DNA from: an uncultured Sphingomonadaceae bacterium | GTDB lineage: Bacteria > Pseudomonadota > Alphaproteobacteria > Sphingomonadales > Sphingomonadaceae | Reading direction: 5' to 3' | Assembly: GCA_947488845.1 (NCBI GenBank) | Contig: CANLBM010000007.1 | Span: 1 to 64,000 of the forward strand | DNA length: 64,000 nucleotides | In this document: piece after piece, positions 55,686 through 64,000 of the stretch | Position numbering within the stretch: position 1 is the first letter of the stretch | Layout of the letters: the number at the start of each line of letters is the position of its first letter | The notes under the pieces: model-generated | Database searches by the model: none | Told to the model about the DNA's origin: nothing | The model's input: the letters and a program-made list of their open reading frames with translations, nothing else | Translations under genes and position numbers: made by a program

Positions 55686-56972
55686 ATGTTCCGTTTCCCT
55701 GCCCCTGCCGCCAATCGCCGGACCCGTTCGCTGGCCACCATTTTGCTCGCAGGCGCAGCGCTTTGCATGCCGGGTGCGGCGCAGGCGACCGACGGCTATT
55801 TCCTCAATGGCGTCGGCGCCAAGGCCAAGGGCGCAGGCGGCGTGGCTATTGCCATGCCGCAGGACGCTTTCTCGATCGCCAGCAACCCGGCTTCCGCGAC
55901 CGTCATCGAGCATCGGCTGGATGTCGGTTTCGAAGTCTTCATCCCCGATCGCGGGTCCGAGATTATCGGCAATCAGGCGGGGCTCGACGGGGTCTATTCC
56001 GGCAATGATGCCAATCCCTTCATCCTGCCCGAATTTGCCTATGTCCGCCCGCTGTCCGACACGGTTTCGGTCGGCCTTGCGGTCAACGGCAATGGCGGCA
56101 TGAACACCGCCTACAAGACCAACCCGTTCGCCAGCTTCGGTGCCACCGGACCGGCCGGCGTGAACCTGCGGCAGATCTCGATTGCGCCGACGATCGCGGT
56201 GGAATTTGCCGAGGGGCAGAGCCTTGGCTTGTCGCCGCATTTCGTCGTGCAGAGCTTTAAAGTCGAAGGCATCCAGCCGTTTGCCGCCAATTCGCAGGAT
56301 CCTGCAAATTTCACCAACCGCGGTGAAGACTGGGCCTTTGGCGCGGGCTTCCGCGTCGGCTATCTCGGTAGTTTCGGTGACAATTTCCGCGTCGGCGCTT
56401 TCTACCAGTCGAAGGTCTGGACCACCGAGTTCGACCGCTATGCCGGATTGTTTGCAGAACAGGGCGGCTTCAACATGCCCGCATCCTGGGGCGCCGGCAT
56501 TTCCGTCGATGCGACTCCGAAACTGACGCTGGGCGTGGATTTCAAGCATATCGAATATTCGGGCGTGAACTCGGTAGGCAACCCGATTGCGTCTTTGCTT
56601 CAGGGCGTCCCGTTCGGCGCGGACAACGGCCCCGGCTTCGGCTGGGACGATATCGACGTGTGGAAGGTCGGCGCCGTCTATCAGGCCAGCGACAAGCTGA
56701 CCCTGCGCGCAGGCTATGGGCGTTCCGACAACCCGGTCCCGCAGTCCGAGACATTGCTCAACATATTGGCGCCGGGCGTGGTCCGCGATCACTACACCGT
56801 CGGAGCGACGTACAAACTATCGGAGAAATTCGAGATCACCGGCTATACGATGCGCGCGCCACGCCAGACGGTCAACGGTTCCGGATCGATCCCGGCACCC
56901 TTTGGCGGCGGCGAGGCCAATATTCGTCTTGCCGAAACCGCTATAGGATTTTCGCTCGGCTTCGGTTTCTAG
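55686..56972 (+). CDS. FadL/OmpP1-family outer-membrane transporter
   Basis: 428 residues: a signal peptide (ending AAQA) then TDGYFLNGVGAKAKGAGGVAIAMPQDAFSIASNPAS, the N-terminal hatch strings of the FadL/TodX family, followed by a 14-strand-type barrel that ends in aromatic IGFSLGFGF. It should import hydrophobic compounds such as long-chain fatty acids or aromatics across the outer membrane. No fad genes are adjacent. It converges with the UdgX gene, 16 nt apart. Confidence 0.93.
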   Translation: MFRFPAPAANRRTRSLATILLAGAALCMPGAAQATDGYFLNGVGAKAKGAGGVAIAMPQDAFSIASNPASATVIEHRLDVGFEVFIPDRGSEIIGNQAGLDGVYSGNDANPFILPEFAYVRPLSDTVSVGLAVNGNGGMNTAYKTNPFASFGATGPAGVNLRQISIAPTIAVEFAEGQSLGLSPHFVVQSFKVEGIQPFAANSQDPANFTNRGEDWAFGAGFRVGYLGSFGDNFRVGAFYQSKVWTTEFDRYAGLFAEQGGFNMPASWGAGISVDATPKLTLGVDFKHIEYSGVNSVGNPIASLLQGVPFGADNGPGFGWDDIDVWKVGAVYQASDKLTLRAGYGRSDNPVPQSETLLNILAPGVVRDHYTVGATYKLSEKFEITGYTMRAPRQTVNGSGSIPAPFGGGEANIRLAETAIGFSLGFGF

Positions 56973-56988
56973 TGAAAGCGGGCGGGCA

Positions 56989-58470
56989 TCATCGGGATGT
57001 TCGCTCCTGACGCACGAAAGCCGCTGCCAGCTGCAGATCGCGGACGAATTTGGCATGTTCGACCTGTCGCCCCTGCTCGTCGGGGATGCGCAGCAGATAG
57101 GACGGGTGGACGGTGATCAGGATGGAGCGGCCATCGGTACCGGATAATATCTCGCCGCGATGGCGGGAGATTGTGACAGCCTTCCCGGTCAGGCTGCGGG
57201 CGGCGGTTGCGCCGAGCGCCACAACCAGCTTGGGATTGACCAGCCGGATTTCCTGCTCGACCCACCAGCGGTAGTAATTGATCTCGCCGACGTTCGGCGT
57301 TTCGTGGAGCCGCCGCTTGCCCCGCTGCGTATATTTGAAGCGTTTTACCGCGTTGGTGAGAAAGGTCTGTTGCCGGTCGATCCCGGTTTCCTCGAAGACC
57401 CGGTCGAGCAACTGGCCGGCCGGCCCGACGAAGGGCCTGCCCTCCCTGTCCTCCTGATCGCCGGGCTGTTCGCCGATGATCATGAGATCGGCATGGTCGG
57501 GGCCGATTCCGCGCACCAGCCGGTCGGAGAATTTCTCCATCGGCGCATCGGCCTGCTGTTCGAGCCGCGCGTAGAGCTCGTCCAGCGAGGTCGGCAGATT
57601 GGCATCCGTTTCATCCATCCTGTCCGCGAATAGCATATCCTCCTGCGCGCGCGCCACCATCGCCTCGACCCGCGTTCCGGCCTGTTCCAGCAGCGAAGGG
57701 ATAAGCTCTGCTTCGGGCAGGTTTTTCCAGTATTTCATCGGCATTTCCGACTTCATCGCGCTGATCTTGACGCGGGCGGGGTTGAAGATATTGGCATAGT
57801 ATGTCCGCCATTCGGCCTCGATCACATCCTCTTGCGGCACGTCATCCTTGCAGCCGCCGGGCCCGACCGAGAGCTTGTGTCCGTCCCATGCGATGCTGGC
57901 GCCGGGGGTGACGATCAGCCAGTCCATGCCGGTGAAGCGGTTGCGGAAGAAGGGGGCGACCGCTTGGGTGATATGATGGTCCGGCTCGAACCACGCGACA
58001 AATTGCTCGCGGCCTGCGCTGTCGCCGATTTTGCGGAAACGGACGAAGGCGTGCATCTTGTGGATGTCGCGGCGGATCGCCTTGGCGTAGCGGTTCAGCT
58101 TCAGCATATCCGGGTCCGCCGGGTTCCGGTGCAGACCGGGAATCGACTGCGCGCGGTGGAGGATGCGATAGATCAGATCGAACCGGTCTTCATTGCCGTG
58201 CAGCAGCGCGGTATTGATCAGGGAGAGCAGGGTTTTTGATATGCGGACAGGAGGCGCGATTTGATCGCTGCTTTTCTCCGGCAGGGCGGCTGTTGGTGAC
58301 AGATCCAGTTCGCCCGCTTCCCGCCGCCCCTCGACGGTCCAGGTCACCTGCTCCGGCGCGATGCCACCCTGCAACAGCCGCCGCGCATGGTCGCGCCAGC
58401 CGTCCCGGTCAACTTCGCGCGATAGCGTGATCCGGTACGCGCCCTGGATATGGCCTGTCATCATGTTCAT
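56989..58470 (-). CDS. DUF4130 plus UdgX-like uracil-DNA glycosylase superfamily fusion
   Basis: 493 residues. Residues 1-240 match the DUF4130/TIGR03915 domain. Residues 310-490 form a UDG-superfamily domain with GEQPGDQED (333-341) and RGKRRLHETPN, whose H389 corresponds to the histidine by which UdgX bonds covalently to the abasic sugar after uracil release, and a later TVHPSYLLR. UdgX proteins normally carry a 4Fe-4S cluster, but this protein has a single Cys (C207), so the cluster ligands are missing. It starts 5 nt after the radical SAM gene and should be co-transcribed from the LexA-box promoter. Confidence 0.9.
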   Translation of the reverse strand: MNMMTGHIQGAYRITLSREVDRDGWRDHARRLLQGGIAPEQVTWTVEGRREAGELDLSPTAALPEKSSDQIAPPVRISKTLLSLINTALLHGNEDRFDLIYRILHRAQSIPGLHRNPADPDMLKLNRYAKAIRRDIHKMHAFVRFRKIGDSAGREQFVAWFEPDHHITQAVAPFFRNRFTGMDWLIVTPGASIAWDGHKLSVGPGGCKDDVPQEDVIEAEWRTYYANIFNPARVKISAMKSEMPMKYWKNLPEAELIPSLLEQAGTRVEAMVARAQEDMLFADRMDETDANLPTSLDELYARLEQQADAPMEKFSDRLVRGIGPDHADLMIIGEQPGDQEDREGRPFVGPAGQLLDRVFEETGIDRQQTFLTNAVKRFKYTQRGKRRLHETPNVGEINYYRWWVEQEIRLVNPKLVVALGATAARSLTGKAVTISRHRGEILSGTDGRSILITVHPSYLLRIPDEQGRQVEHAKFVRDLQLAAAFVRQERTSR

Positions 58471-58475
58471 GGCCG

Positions 58476-59717
58476 TCAGGCTCCGAACAGGCTGAGCTGT
58501 TCGGGCGGCGGTTTCAGCCGGTCGTAGAGATTGAGGGAATCCAGCTGCTTGCCGGGGTGCCAGTCAGCGGTGGTGATGAACGGCAAAATCTTCTTCACCG
58601 ACTGGCAAATGCGTTCGAGGTCGGCCAGCCGCAGGGCCGAGAAACGCCGCGCCTGCAATATCTTGCCCACACCCTTTCCGCCCAGCCCGGGGATGCGTAG
58701 CAGGATTTCCCGGTCGGCCAGATTGATATTGACCGGGAAGCGCGCGCGGTTGTGCAGGGCCCAGGCGAGTTTCGGATCGATATTCAGGTCGAGCTGGCCC
58801 GCCGTGCCGCCCTGCATGATTTCGGCGACAGAGAAGCCGTAGAAACGCAGCAGCCAGTCGGCCTGATACAGGCGGTGTTCGCGCAACAGGGGCGGCGCCT
58901 GCACCGGCAGGTTGCTGCTGGCGTCGGGGATCGGACTGAAGGCGGAATAATAGACCCGCTTCAGACCATAGCTGCCATAGAGGCCATTGCTGGTGGTCAG
59001 GATTTTGGCGTCATCGGAGGCGTCGGCGCCGATGATCATCTGCGTGCTGTGGCCGCCCGGCGCGAACAGCGGCGCCTTGCGCGAAGCCTTCCGCTCCGCC
59101 TTGGCCTCGCGCACTTTTTTGCCGAGATTGTCCATGGTGCGGCGGATCAGCTTGCCGTCCTTTTCCGGTGCCAGCCGGGCGATCGATCCATCGTCGGGCA
59201 GTTCGATATTGATCGACAGACGATCGGCATATTGCCCCGCCTGCCTGAGCAGTTCCGGATCAGCCTCGGGAATGGTTTTGAGATGGATATAGCCACCGAA
59301 TTTATGCACTACCCGCAAGCGACGGGCAACCTCGACCAGCTGCTCCATCGTATAGTCCGGGCTGCGGATGATGCCGGAGGACAGGAATAGCCCCTCGATA
59401 TAGTTGCGCTTGTAGAAATCCAGCGTGAGATCGACAATTTCCTGCACCGTAAACGCGGCGCGGCGCACGTTGCTGGACGAGCGGTTGATGCAATAGAGAC
59501 AGTCGAACATGCAATAGTTGGTCATCAGAATTTTCAGCAGCGAAATACAGCGCCCGTCCGGCGCATAGCTGTGGCAGATGCCCATGCCGCCGGTCGAGCC
59601 GATGCCGCCCGATTTCGCCGAATTGCGCTTGACCGAGCCGCTCGAGGCGCAGGACGCATCATATTTGGCGGCGTCCGCGAGAATCGCCAGTTTATCGGAG
59701 CGGGAAATTTTTGACAT
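58476..59717 (-). CDS. UDG-linked radical SAM protein, putative DNA modification/repair
   Basis: 413 residues of the TIGR03916 type. The radical SAM cysteines are C69, C73 and C76 in NYCMFDCLYCINR. Further upstream cysteines (C23, C48, C57) could bind another cluster. A helix-hairpin-helix near residue 345 (LLRIPGLGGKGVGKILQARR) suggests DNA binding. The family travels with the DUF4130/UDG protein and is thought to act on damaged or modified bases, but the reaction is not established. First gene of the pair, 18 nt downstream of a LexA box. Confidence 0.92.
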   Translation of the reverse strand: MSKISRSDKLAILADAAKYDASCASSGSVKRNSAKSGGIGSTGGMGICHSYAPDGRCISLLKILMTNYCMFDCLYCINRSSSNVRRAAFTVQEIVDLTLDFYKRNYIEGLFLSSGIIRSPDYTMEQLVEVARRLRVVHKFGGYIHLKTIPEADPELLRQAGQYADRLSINIELPDDGSIARLAPEKDGKLIRRTMDNLGKKVREAKAERKASRKAPLFAPGGHSTQMIIGADASDDAKILTTSNGLYGSYGLKRVYYSAFSPIPDASSNLPVQAPPLLREHRLYQADWLLRFYGFSVAEIMQGGTAGQLDLNIDPKLAWALHNRARFPVNINLADREILLRIPGLGGKGVGKILQARRFSALRLADLERICQSVKKILPFITTADWHPGKQLDSLNLYDRLKPPPEQLSLFGA

Positions 59718-59725
59718 GGCCCGTC

Positions 59726-59764
59726 CTAATCCATGTTCCTGTTTTGTTCAATAACATGGATTAG
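59726..59764. promoter_or_regulatory. LexA box inside a perfect 12-bp inverted repeat
   Basis: GTTCCTGTTTTGTTC at 59735-59749 is an exact GTTC-N7-GTTC LexA operator. It is framed by CTAATCCATGTT (59726-59737) and AACATGGATTAG (59753-59764), perfect inverted arms. The position 18-32 nt upstream of the radical SAM ATG should repress transcription until DNA damage. Confidence 0.88.
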
Positions 59765-59815
59765 TATTTTTGCCGAATGTCGGGCGCCCTTATATCCCGC
59801 TCCGCCGTCTCAAAC

Positions 59816-59844
59816 CTGTCATACGCCGGTCACGCCCGCGTCAC
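59816..59844 (+). promoter_or_regulatory. Pho box upstream of btaAB
   Basis: Three heptamers with an exact 11-bp period: CTGTCAT (59816), CGGTCAC (59827) and GCGTCAC (59838); CCGTCTC at 59805 is a weaker fourth. The PhoB consensus is CTGTCAT-N4-CTGTCAT. It lies 50-78 nt upstream of btaA, the usual PhoB activator position, and fits betaine-lipid synthesis during phosphate limitation. Confidence 0.8.
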
Positions 59845-59893
59845 CCCGCCAGCCTAATTCTCCTCGCATGATCCAGACGATTGGAGAGGCTTC

Positions 59894-61120
59894 ATGAGCG
59901 CACAAGCGGGTTCCGTCAAACAGTCCACCATATTGAACGATGCGATATTGCAGAACCGGGCGAGCAAGGCCGGATTGCTCGAGCGGGCCTTCTCGCTCGC
60001 CTTTCGCGGGCTGGTCTATCCGCAAATCTGGGAAGACCCGGTTGCCGACATGGAGGCGCTGGACATCCGGCCGGATCACCATATCGTCACCATTGCCAGC
60101 GGCGGATGCAACGCCCTGTCCTATCTGCGCGCCAATCCCGCCAAGATCACCGCCGTCGATCTCAATGCCGCCCATATCGCGCTCAACCGGCTGAAATCGG
60201 AGGCGGCGCAGCGGCTCGACAGCCACGAGGATTTCTTCCGCTTTTTCGGTCAGGCCGATCACAAGGACAATCTTGCTGTCTATCGCGACCGGCTAAGGCC
60301 CCATCTCGACGAAGCCAGCCGCAAATATTGGGATGGCCGCGACCATTTCGGACGCCGGCGGATCAACGGTTTTGCCAAGGGTTTCTATCGAAAGGGCCTG
60401 CTCGGCAATTTTATCGGGCTGGTGCATATATTGGGGCGGCTCGGCGGCGCGAAGCCGTCGCTGATGATGGCGGCGCGTTCGCGCGAGGAACAGATCGAAT
60501 TGTTCGAGCAGCATATCAGACCCTTGTTCCACAGGAAGCTGATGCGTTTCCTCTGTTCCAACCCGATGGCGCTGTTCGGGCTCGGCATTCCGCCGGCACA
60601 ATATCGGGCGCTGGCCGGTGACCGGCATATGGCTGACGTGCTGTGCGAGCGGACCCGCAAACTGGCCTGCGATTTTCCGCTGGCCGACAATTATTTCGCG
60701 CAGCAGGCCTTTGGCCGCGCCTATCAGAGCGCCGAACCGGGATCGGTGCCGCCCTATCTGGAAGCAGCGAGTTTCGACTGGCTGGGCGAGCGCAGCCGGA
60801 AGCTGGACATCAGACATCAGAATTTTATCGATTTTCTCGCCAGCCAGGATGCCGGTTCGCTGGATCGCTATATATTGCTCGACGCGCAGGACTGGATGAC
60901 CGACCAGCAGCTCAACCGGCTGTGGAGCGAAATCGACCGGACCGCCAAGCCGGGCGCGCGGGTGCTGTTCCGGACCGCGGCGGAAGAGACCTTGCTCCCG
61001 GGCCGGGTGACCGACGAACTGCTTTCCGCATGGGATTATGACGCGGAGCTGTCACAGGCGCTGACCCGCAAGGACCGCTCGGCCATTTATGGCGCGATGC
61101 ATCTGTACCGGCTGAAATGA
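59894..61120 (+). CDS. btaA: SAM:diacylglycerol 3-amino-3-carboxypropyltransferase
   Basis: 408 residues, DUF3419 family. Transfers the aminocarboxypropyl group of S-adenosylmethionine to diacylglycerol, the first step to the betaine lipid DGTS. SAM-binding strings are IVTIASGGCNALSYL and ITAVDLNAAHIALNRLK; LDRYILLDAQDWMTDQQL and VLFRTAAEETLLPGRV are family blocks. ATG 59894 has GGAGAGG 4 nt upstream. It overlaps btaB by 4 nt (ATGA). Confidence 0.93.
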   Translation: MSAQAGSVKQSTILNDAILQNRASKAGLLERAFSLAFRGLVYPQIWEDPVADMEALDIRPDHHIVTIASGGCNALSYLRANPAKITAVDLNAAHIALNRLKSEAAQRLDSHEDFFRFFGQADHKDNLAVYRDRLRPHLDEASRKYWDGRDHFGRRRINGFAKGFYRKGLLGNFIGLVHILGRLGGAKPSLMMAARSREEQIELFEQHIRPLFHRKLMRFLCSNPMALFGLGIPPAQYRALAGDRHMADVLCERTRKLACDFPLADNYFAQQAFGRAYQSAEPGSVPPYLEAASFDWLGERSRKLDIRHQNFIDFLASQDAGSLDRYILLDAQDWMTDQQLNRLWSEIDRTAKPGARVLFRTAAEETLLPGRVTDELLSAWDYDAELSQALTRKDRSAIYGAMHLYRLK

Positions 61121-61827
61121 GCCTGATGGACGATATTTTGCGCAAGCGGGCGAGCGATCGCCACGCGAAGCTGATGGATCGCGTCTATCGCAGCCAGAGC
61201 GGTATCTACGATCTGACCCGCAAATATTATCTGCTCGGCCGCGACCAGTTGATCGAAGAACTGAGCCCGCCGCCGGGGGGCCGGGTGCTGGAGATCGGCT
61301 GTGGCACCGCGCGCAATCTGGTTCGCGCAGCAAAGGTCTGGCCGAATGCGGAATTCTACGGCTTTGATATCAGCTCGGAAATGCTGAAGGTGGCGCGCAA
61401 GAATCTGGCGCAGAGCGGACTGGAGGACCGGATCACCCTGTTCCACGGTGATGCCGAAAATCCGGCGCTGGCGATGCCGCAAGGCGCCCGCACGTTCGAC
61501 CGGATTTTCCTGTCCTTCTGCCTGTCGATGATCCCCGACTGGCAGGGCGCGATCCGGCAGGCGGTGACGCTACTGACACCGGGCGGAGAATTGCACATTG
61601 TCGATTTCGGCCAGTCCGAGCGATTGCCCGCCCCGTTCCGCTCTTTATTGCAGCGCTGGCTGGCCGTGTTTCATGTCGAACCGCGCAAGCATCTGCAGCG
61701 CTTTCTGACCGAGCTGGACTGCGAGATCGGAACAAGTAGCGAATTTGTCTCGCAATATCGGGGCTATAGCTGGCGTTTTGTGGTCCAACCGCCCGGAGCC
61801 AGAAACCCATTCAAGGAAGAAGCCTAG
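61117..61827 (+). CDS. btaB: Diacylglycerylhomoserine N-methyltransferase
   Basis: 236 residues, class I methyltransferase. VLEIGCGTARNLV near residue 55 is motif I, FYGFDISSEMLKVARKN motif II and HIVDFGQSERLP motif IV-like. It should trimethylate the BtaA product to form DGTS, a phosphorus-free replacement for phosphatidylcholine. Coupled to btaA by a 4-nt overlap and ends 6 nt before a convergent peptidase gene. Confidence 0.92.
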   Translation: MSLMDDILRKRASDRHAKLMDRVYRSQSGIYDLTRKYYLLGRDQLIEELSPPPGGRVLEIGCGTARNLVRAAKVWPNAEFYGFDISSEMLKVARKNLAQSGLEDRITLFHGDAENPALAMPQGARTFDRIFLSFCLSMIPDWQGAIRQAVTLLTPGGELHIVDFGQSERLPAPFRSLLQRWLAVFHVEPRKHLQRFLTELDCEIGTSSEFVSQYRGYSWRFVVQPPGARNPFKEEA

Positions 61828-61833
61828 GCCGCG

Positions 61834-63282
61834 TCATTCGGCCAGTTTCTTCAGGATCCAGTACCAGTGGTCGAGACCGCCATAGAAAGACGCGACCGGC
61901 AGCCGCTCGTTCAACCCATGGGCGTACATGTCGGATGCCTTCATCGCGGCTCCGGAAATCGCCACCGTGTCATAGCCGAGGGTGCGGTAGTGCTTGCCGT
62001 CGGTTCCGCCGGATTCCATATAGGGCAAGATGGTCAGTCCCGGATATCGCTTGTCGATACTGTAGCGCACCGCCGCCTTGACATCGTCGCGCAGGCTTGA
62101 TTCGGGACTTTCAGTTACATCGCCTGTCAGCTTGAAACGGACATTGTCATTGCCGATGATCTCCTTCAGCTTCGCCTCGGTCGCAGCAGCCCCCACGCCC
62201 GGGAATATCCGGCAATTGACCGTGGCCGTGGCCGATTGCGGCAGGGCATTTTCGGCGTGCCCAGCCTGCAACATCGTCGCGACACAAGTGGTTCCGAGCG
62301 TGCCGACGGATTCCGGATCGGCCTGCAGCGTCGCGATGGCCGAAGCGTCCGACGGGTCCGCCGCAAAACGCAGCATCGCCTGCCCCAGTTCGCCGGGGGT
62401 CAGTTTGCCGGCAGTGGCGAAATAGCTTCGGGTCAAATCCGTTGCCTGCACCGGAAATTTACAGGCGGCAATTTTCTCCAGCGCGTCGGCCAGTTCATAA
62501 ATCGCATTGTCCGCACGCGGGCGGGAGGAATGTCCGCCCGGGTTGGTCACGGTCAGCTCATAGGTGGCATAGGTCTTTTCCGCAGATTGCACCTGAAACG
62601 CGACCGGTGTGCCGTCCTCGGCCAGCGCGATTCCACCAGCATCGCTGTTCAGGATGAAGGCCGGGTCGATATTCTTCGCGACATATTCCGCCTGAGCGCG
62701 GGTCGAGACCATGCCGGTTTCCTCGTCCCCCGAAAAGACCAGGACCAGATCGCGCGACGGCTGCCAGCCCTCGGCCTTCAGCCGGAGGAAAGTCGATGTC
62801 AGATTGGTGATGCCATATTTATTGTCCATCGTGGCGCGACCGAAGAAATAGCCGTCCTCTTCGGTCAGGGTGAACGGCGGGCGCACCCAGTCCTTGGCCA
62901 GCGCGTCGACCACGTCCATGTGGCCGAGCAGGACAATCGGCTTGGCGGTGCTGCCTGGCCTGGCGCGATAGGTGACCATCAGCCCCTGGGTTTTCTCGCC
63001 CTCGCTGTCATAGTCGGTGACGCTGATGTCAGCATCGGAAAAGCCGGCCTTTTTGAACCGGTCGACGAGATAGGACACCATTGCCGGAACCTGTTGCTGA
63101 CCGCGCGCCGTCCGGAAGGCGATAATATCGCGATAGATATCCCGTGCCATCTGCTCGTGCGCTGTCAACGGAACCTTGTCCTGCGCCAGCGATGTCTGGG
63201 TCGACAGAGCACCCGCCACCAGTGCAAGCGCCATCCGGCCAGACCATTTTTGCGTCATTTTCCGAACATTATATCCAGTCAC
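61834..63282 (-). CDS. M20/M25/M40-family metallopeptidase, exported
   Basis: About 482 residues. A signal peptide ends near TSLAQ. Zinc-ligand motifs: LLGHMDVVDA (H, first D), GRATMDNKYG (bridging D), SGDEETG (catalytic Glu then ligand Glu) and a C-terminal MYAHGLNER. It cleaves an aminoacyl or peptide amide; the specific substrate is not evident. The start is uncertain: GTG 63282 has a strong GGGGGAG ribosome site, and ATG 63258 gives a shorter signal peptide with weak ribosome binding. Confidence 0.9.
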   Translation of the reverse strand: MTGYNVRKMTQKWSGRMALALVAGALSTQTSLAQDKVPLTAHEQMARDIYRDIIAFRTARGQQQVPAMVSYLVDRFKKAGFSDADISVTDYDSEGEKTQGLMVTYRARPGSTAKPIVLLGHMDVVDALAKDWVRPPFTLTEEDGYFFGRATMDNKYGITNLTSTFLRLKAEGWQPSRDLVLVFSGDEETGMVSTRAQAEYVAKNIDPAFILNSDAGGIALAEDGTPVAFQVQSAEKTYATYELTVTNPGGHSSRPRADNAIYELADALEKIAACKFPVQATDLTRSYFATAGKLTPGELGQAMLRFAADPSDASAIATLQADPESVGTLGTTCVATMLQAGHAENALPQSATATVNCRIFPGVGAAATEAKLKEIIGNDNVRFKLTGDVTESPESSLRDDVKAAVRYSIDKRYPGLTILPYMESGGTDGKHYRTLGYDTVAISGAAMKASDMYAHGLNERLPVASFYGGLDHWYWILKKLAE

Positions 63283-63508
63283 AGTCGACTCCCCCAAAAA
63301 ATCACATCCTATCTGATGGGCAAGATGTGTAAACCATTCTGTTTATGTCGGTCTCCAGGACGACGCAGGAGCCGTTGCCGGCCGCTTCCCCCTTTGCTTG
63401 CCGTCCAGATCAGCCTCGCGACGAATGTAACATCATATCATGTGTTCATTTTCCAGTCAGGCACGATCTGCCAGCTTTGCAAACGGGTCGGAGCACAGGA
63501 GGGAAACA

Positions 63509-64000
63509 ATGCGCCATTTCAATTTTTCAGGGAGAAGCCTGTCGATGCTTGCGGTTGCCGGACTTGCACTGACGTCCGCTTCGCCGTCACTCGACGCGCG
63601 CTCGATCGCCCGTCCGGCCCCGCCGCATCCGGTGAACTGCTCCATCTTCTCGCGGATCAACGATCATCGCTATAATAATCAACGGCCCGGCGCTCTGCGC
63701 GCCTCGCCCACCATGGCACCCTCACCGCCACCGCCACCACCGCCGCCATCATCGCAAATCGTGACGACCCGCAAGGCCGTGGCCAGTGGTGCGATAGCCG
63801 CCGAGCGCAGCATGGCGCCTTATCCATATCCTCGTCCCCTGCCCTTGCCTTATCCCCAGCCGCAAGACCGCGAACGCTATGACGGCAAGGATGTCGCCAG
63901 CATCAAGCGGGTTGCGGATGAGCCGGTGTCCACCTTTGCCGTCGACGTCGATACCGGCAGCTATTCCAACGTCCGCCGGTTTCTCAATGACGGCCAGTTG
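63509..64000 (+). CDS. vWA-domain (YfbK-type) lipoprotein or exported protein, cut by window end
   Basis: Open from ATG 63509 to the window edge (164 codons seen). A perfect AGGAGG ribosome site is 7-8 nt upstream. The N terminus is a signal peptide (SLSMLAVAGLALTSASPSLDA), followed by a basic region, an eight-proline run (PSPPPPPPPP) and PYPYPRPLPLPYPQPQ. The last part (DVASIKRVADEPVSTFAVDVDTGSYSNVRRFLNDGQL) is the conserved entry to YfbK-like von Willebrand factor A proteins, whose vWA domain would lie beyond the window. Role unknown. Confidence 0.88.
   Translation, partial: MRHFNFSGRSLSMLAVAGLALTSASPSLDARSIARPAPPHPVNCSIFSRINDHRYNNQRPGALRASPTMAPSPPPPPPPPSSQIVTTRKAVASGAIAAERSMAPYPYPRPLPLPYPQPQDRERYDGKDVASIKRVADEPVSTFAVDVDTGSYSNVRRFLNDGQL

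Overview
The window is bacterial chromosomal DNA of moderately high G+C content. The gene set points to an alphaproteobacterium of the order Sphingomonadales: many DUF4402 and TonB-dependent receptor genes, DUF2093, an Atm1-type exporter, betaine-lipid genes, and LexA boxes of the alphaproteobacterial GTTC-N7-GTTC type. A Sphingorhabdus/Parasphingorhabdus-like genus is a guess, not a measurement. Coding density is high. I found no rRNA, no tRNA that I could recognise, and no CRISPR array.

Layout. 1-5.3 kb: an nrdA-nrdB-dgt operon for dNTP supply (minus strand), with a pair of NrdR-like boxes and a LexA-like box upstream of nrdA. 5.5-11.8 kb: an SDR protein with a degraded catalytic site, an EamA exporter, class I fumarase, a PAS-GGDEF-EAL-PilZ c-di-GMP enzyme and a small membrane protein. 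11.9-23.4 kb: a TonB-type outer-membrane protein, two unknown envelope proteins, an Atm1-type ABC exporter, recQ with a coupled DUF442 phosphatase-like gene, a sterol-desaturase-family hydroxylase, a PAP2 membrane protein and a GMC oxidoreductase. 23.5-25.4 kb: glnK-amtB behind a near-perfect sigma-54 promoter.

25,429-27,903 is a complete 2,475-bp IS1595-family transposon. Both inverted repeats and an 8-bp target duplication are visible. Besides the transposase it carries a zinc-ribbon protein, two tiny minus-strand genes and a frameshifted HEPN-like gene. It landed on the stop codon of a patatin gene that ends a seven-gene minus-strand run (zinc finger, tldD, DUF924, CPBP protease, PNPOx-like, DUF2007, patatin).

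32.3-54.9 kb: three tandem DUF4402 secreted proteins, an orphan ABC ATPase, nadB, a MarR regulator divergent from an acyl-CoA dehydrogenase, a penicillin-acylase-family enzyme divergent from clpB, a cluster of M19-like Tat protein, P-loop sulfotransferase-like protein and 2OG-Fe(II) oxygenase facing a large TonB-dependent receptor, an M23 peptidase with DUF2093, and xseA/purD whose start codons overlap on one CATG.

54.9-64 kb: a repeat-rich spacer (an 8-bp tandem repeat folded into a hairpin, then the second copy of an intergenic palindromic repeat also found at 2.65 kb), a FadL-type porin, a radical-SAM plus UdgX/DUF4130 DNA-repair operon under a textbook LexA box, btaA-btaB for betaine lipid under a three-repeat Pho box, an M20 peptidase, and the start of a vWA-domain protein that runs off the window.

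Themes: two operons with LexA-like boxes (nucleotide supply and the UDG/radical-SAM pair), nutrient-stress promoters (sigma-54 for nitrogen, Pho box for phosphate), and one well-delimited mobile element with unusual cargo.
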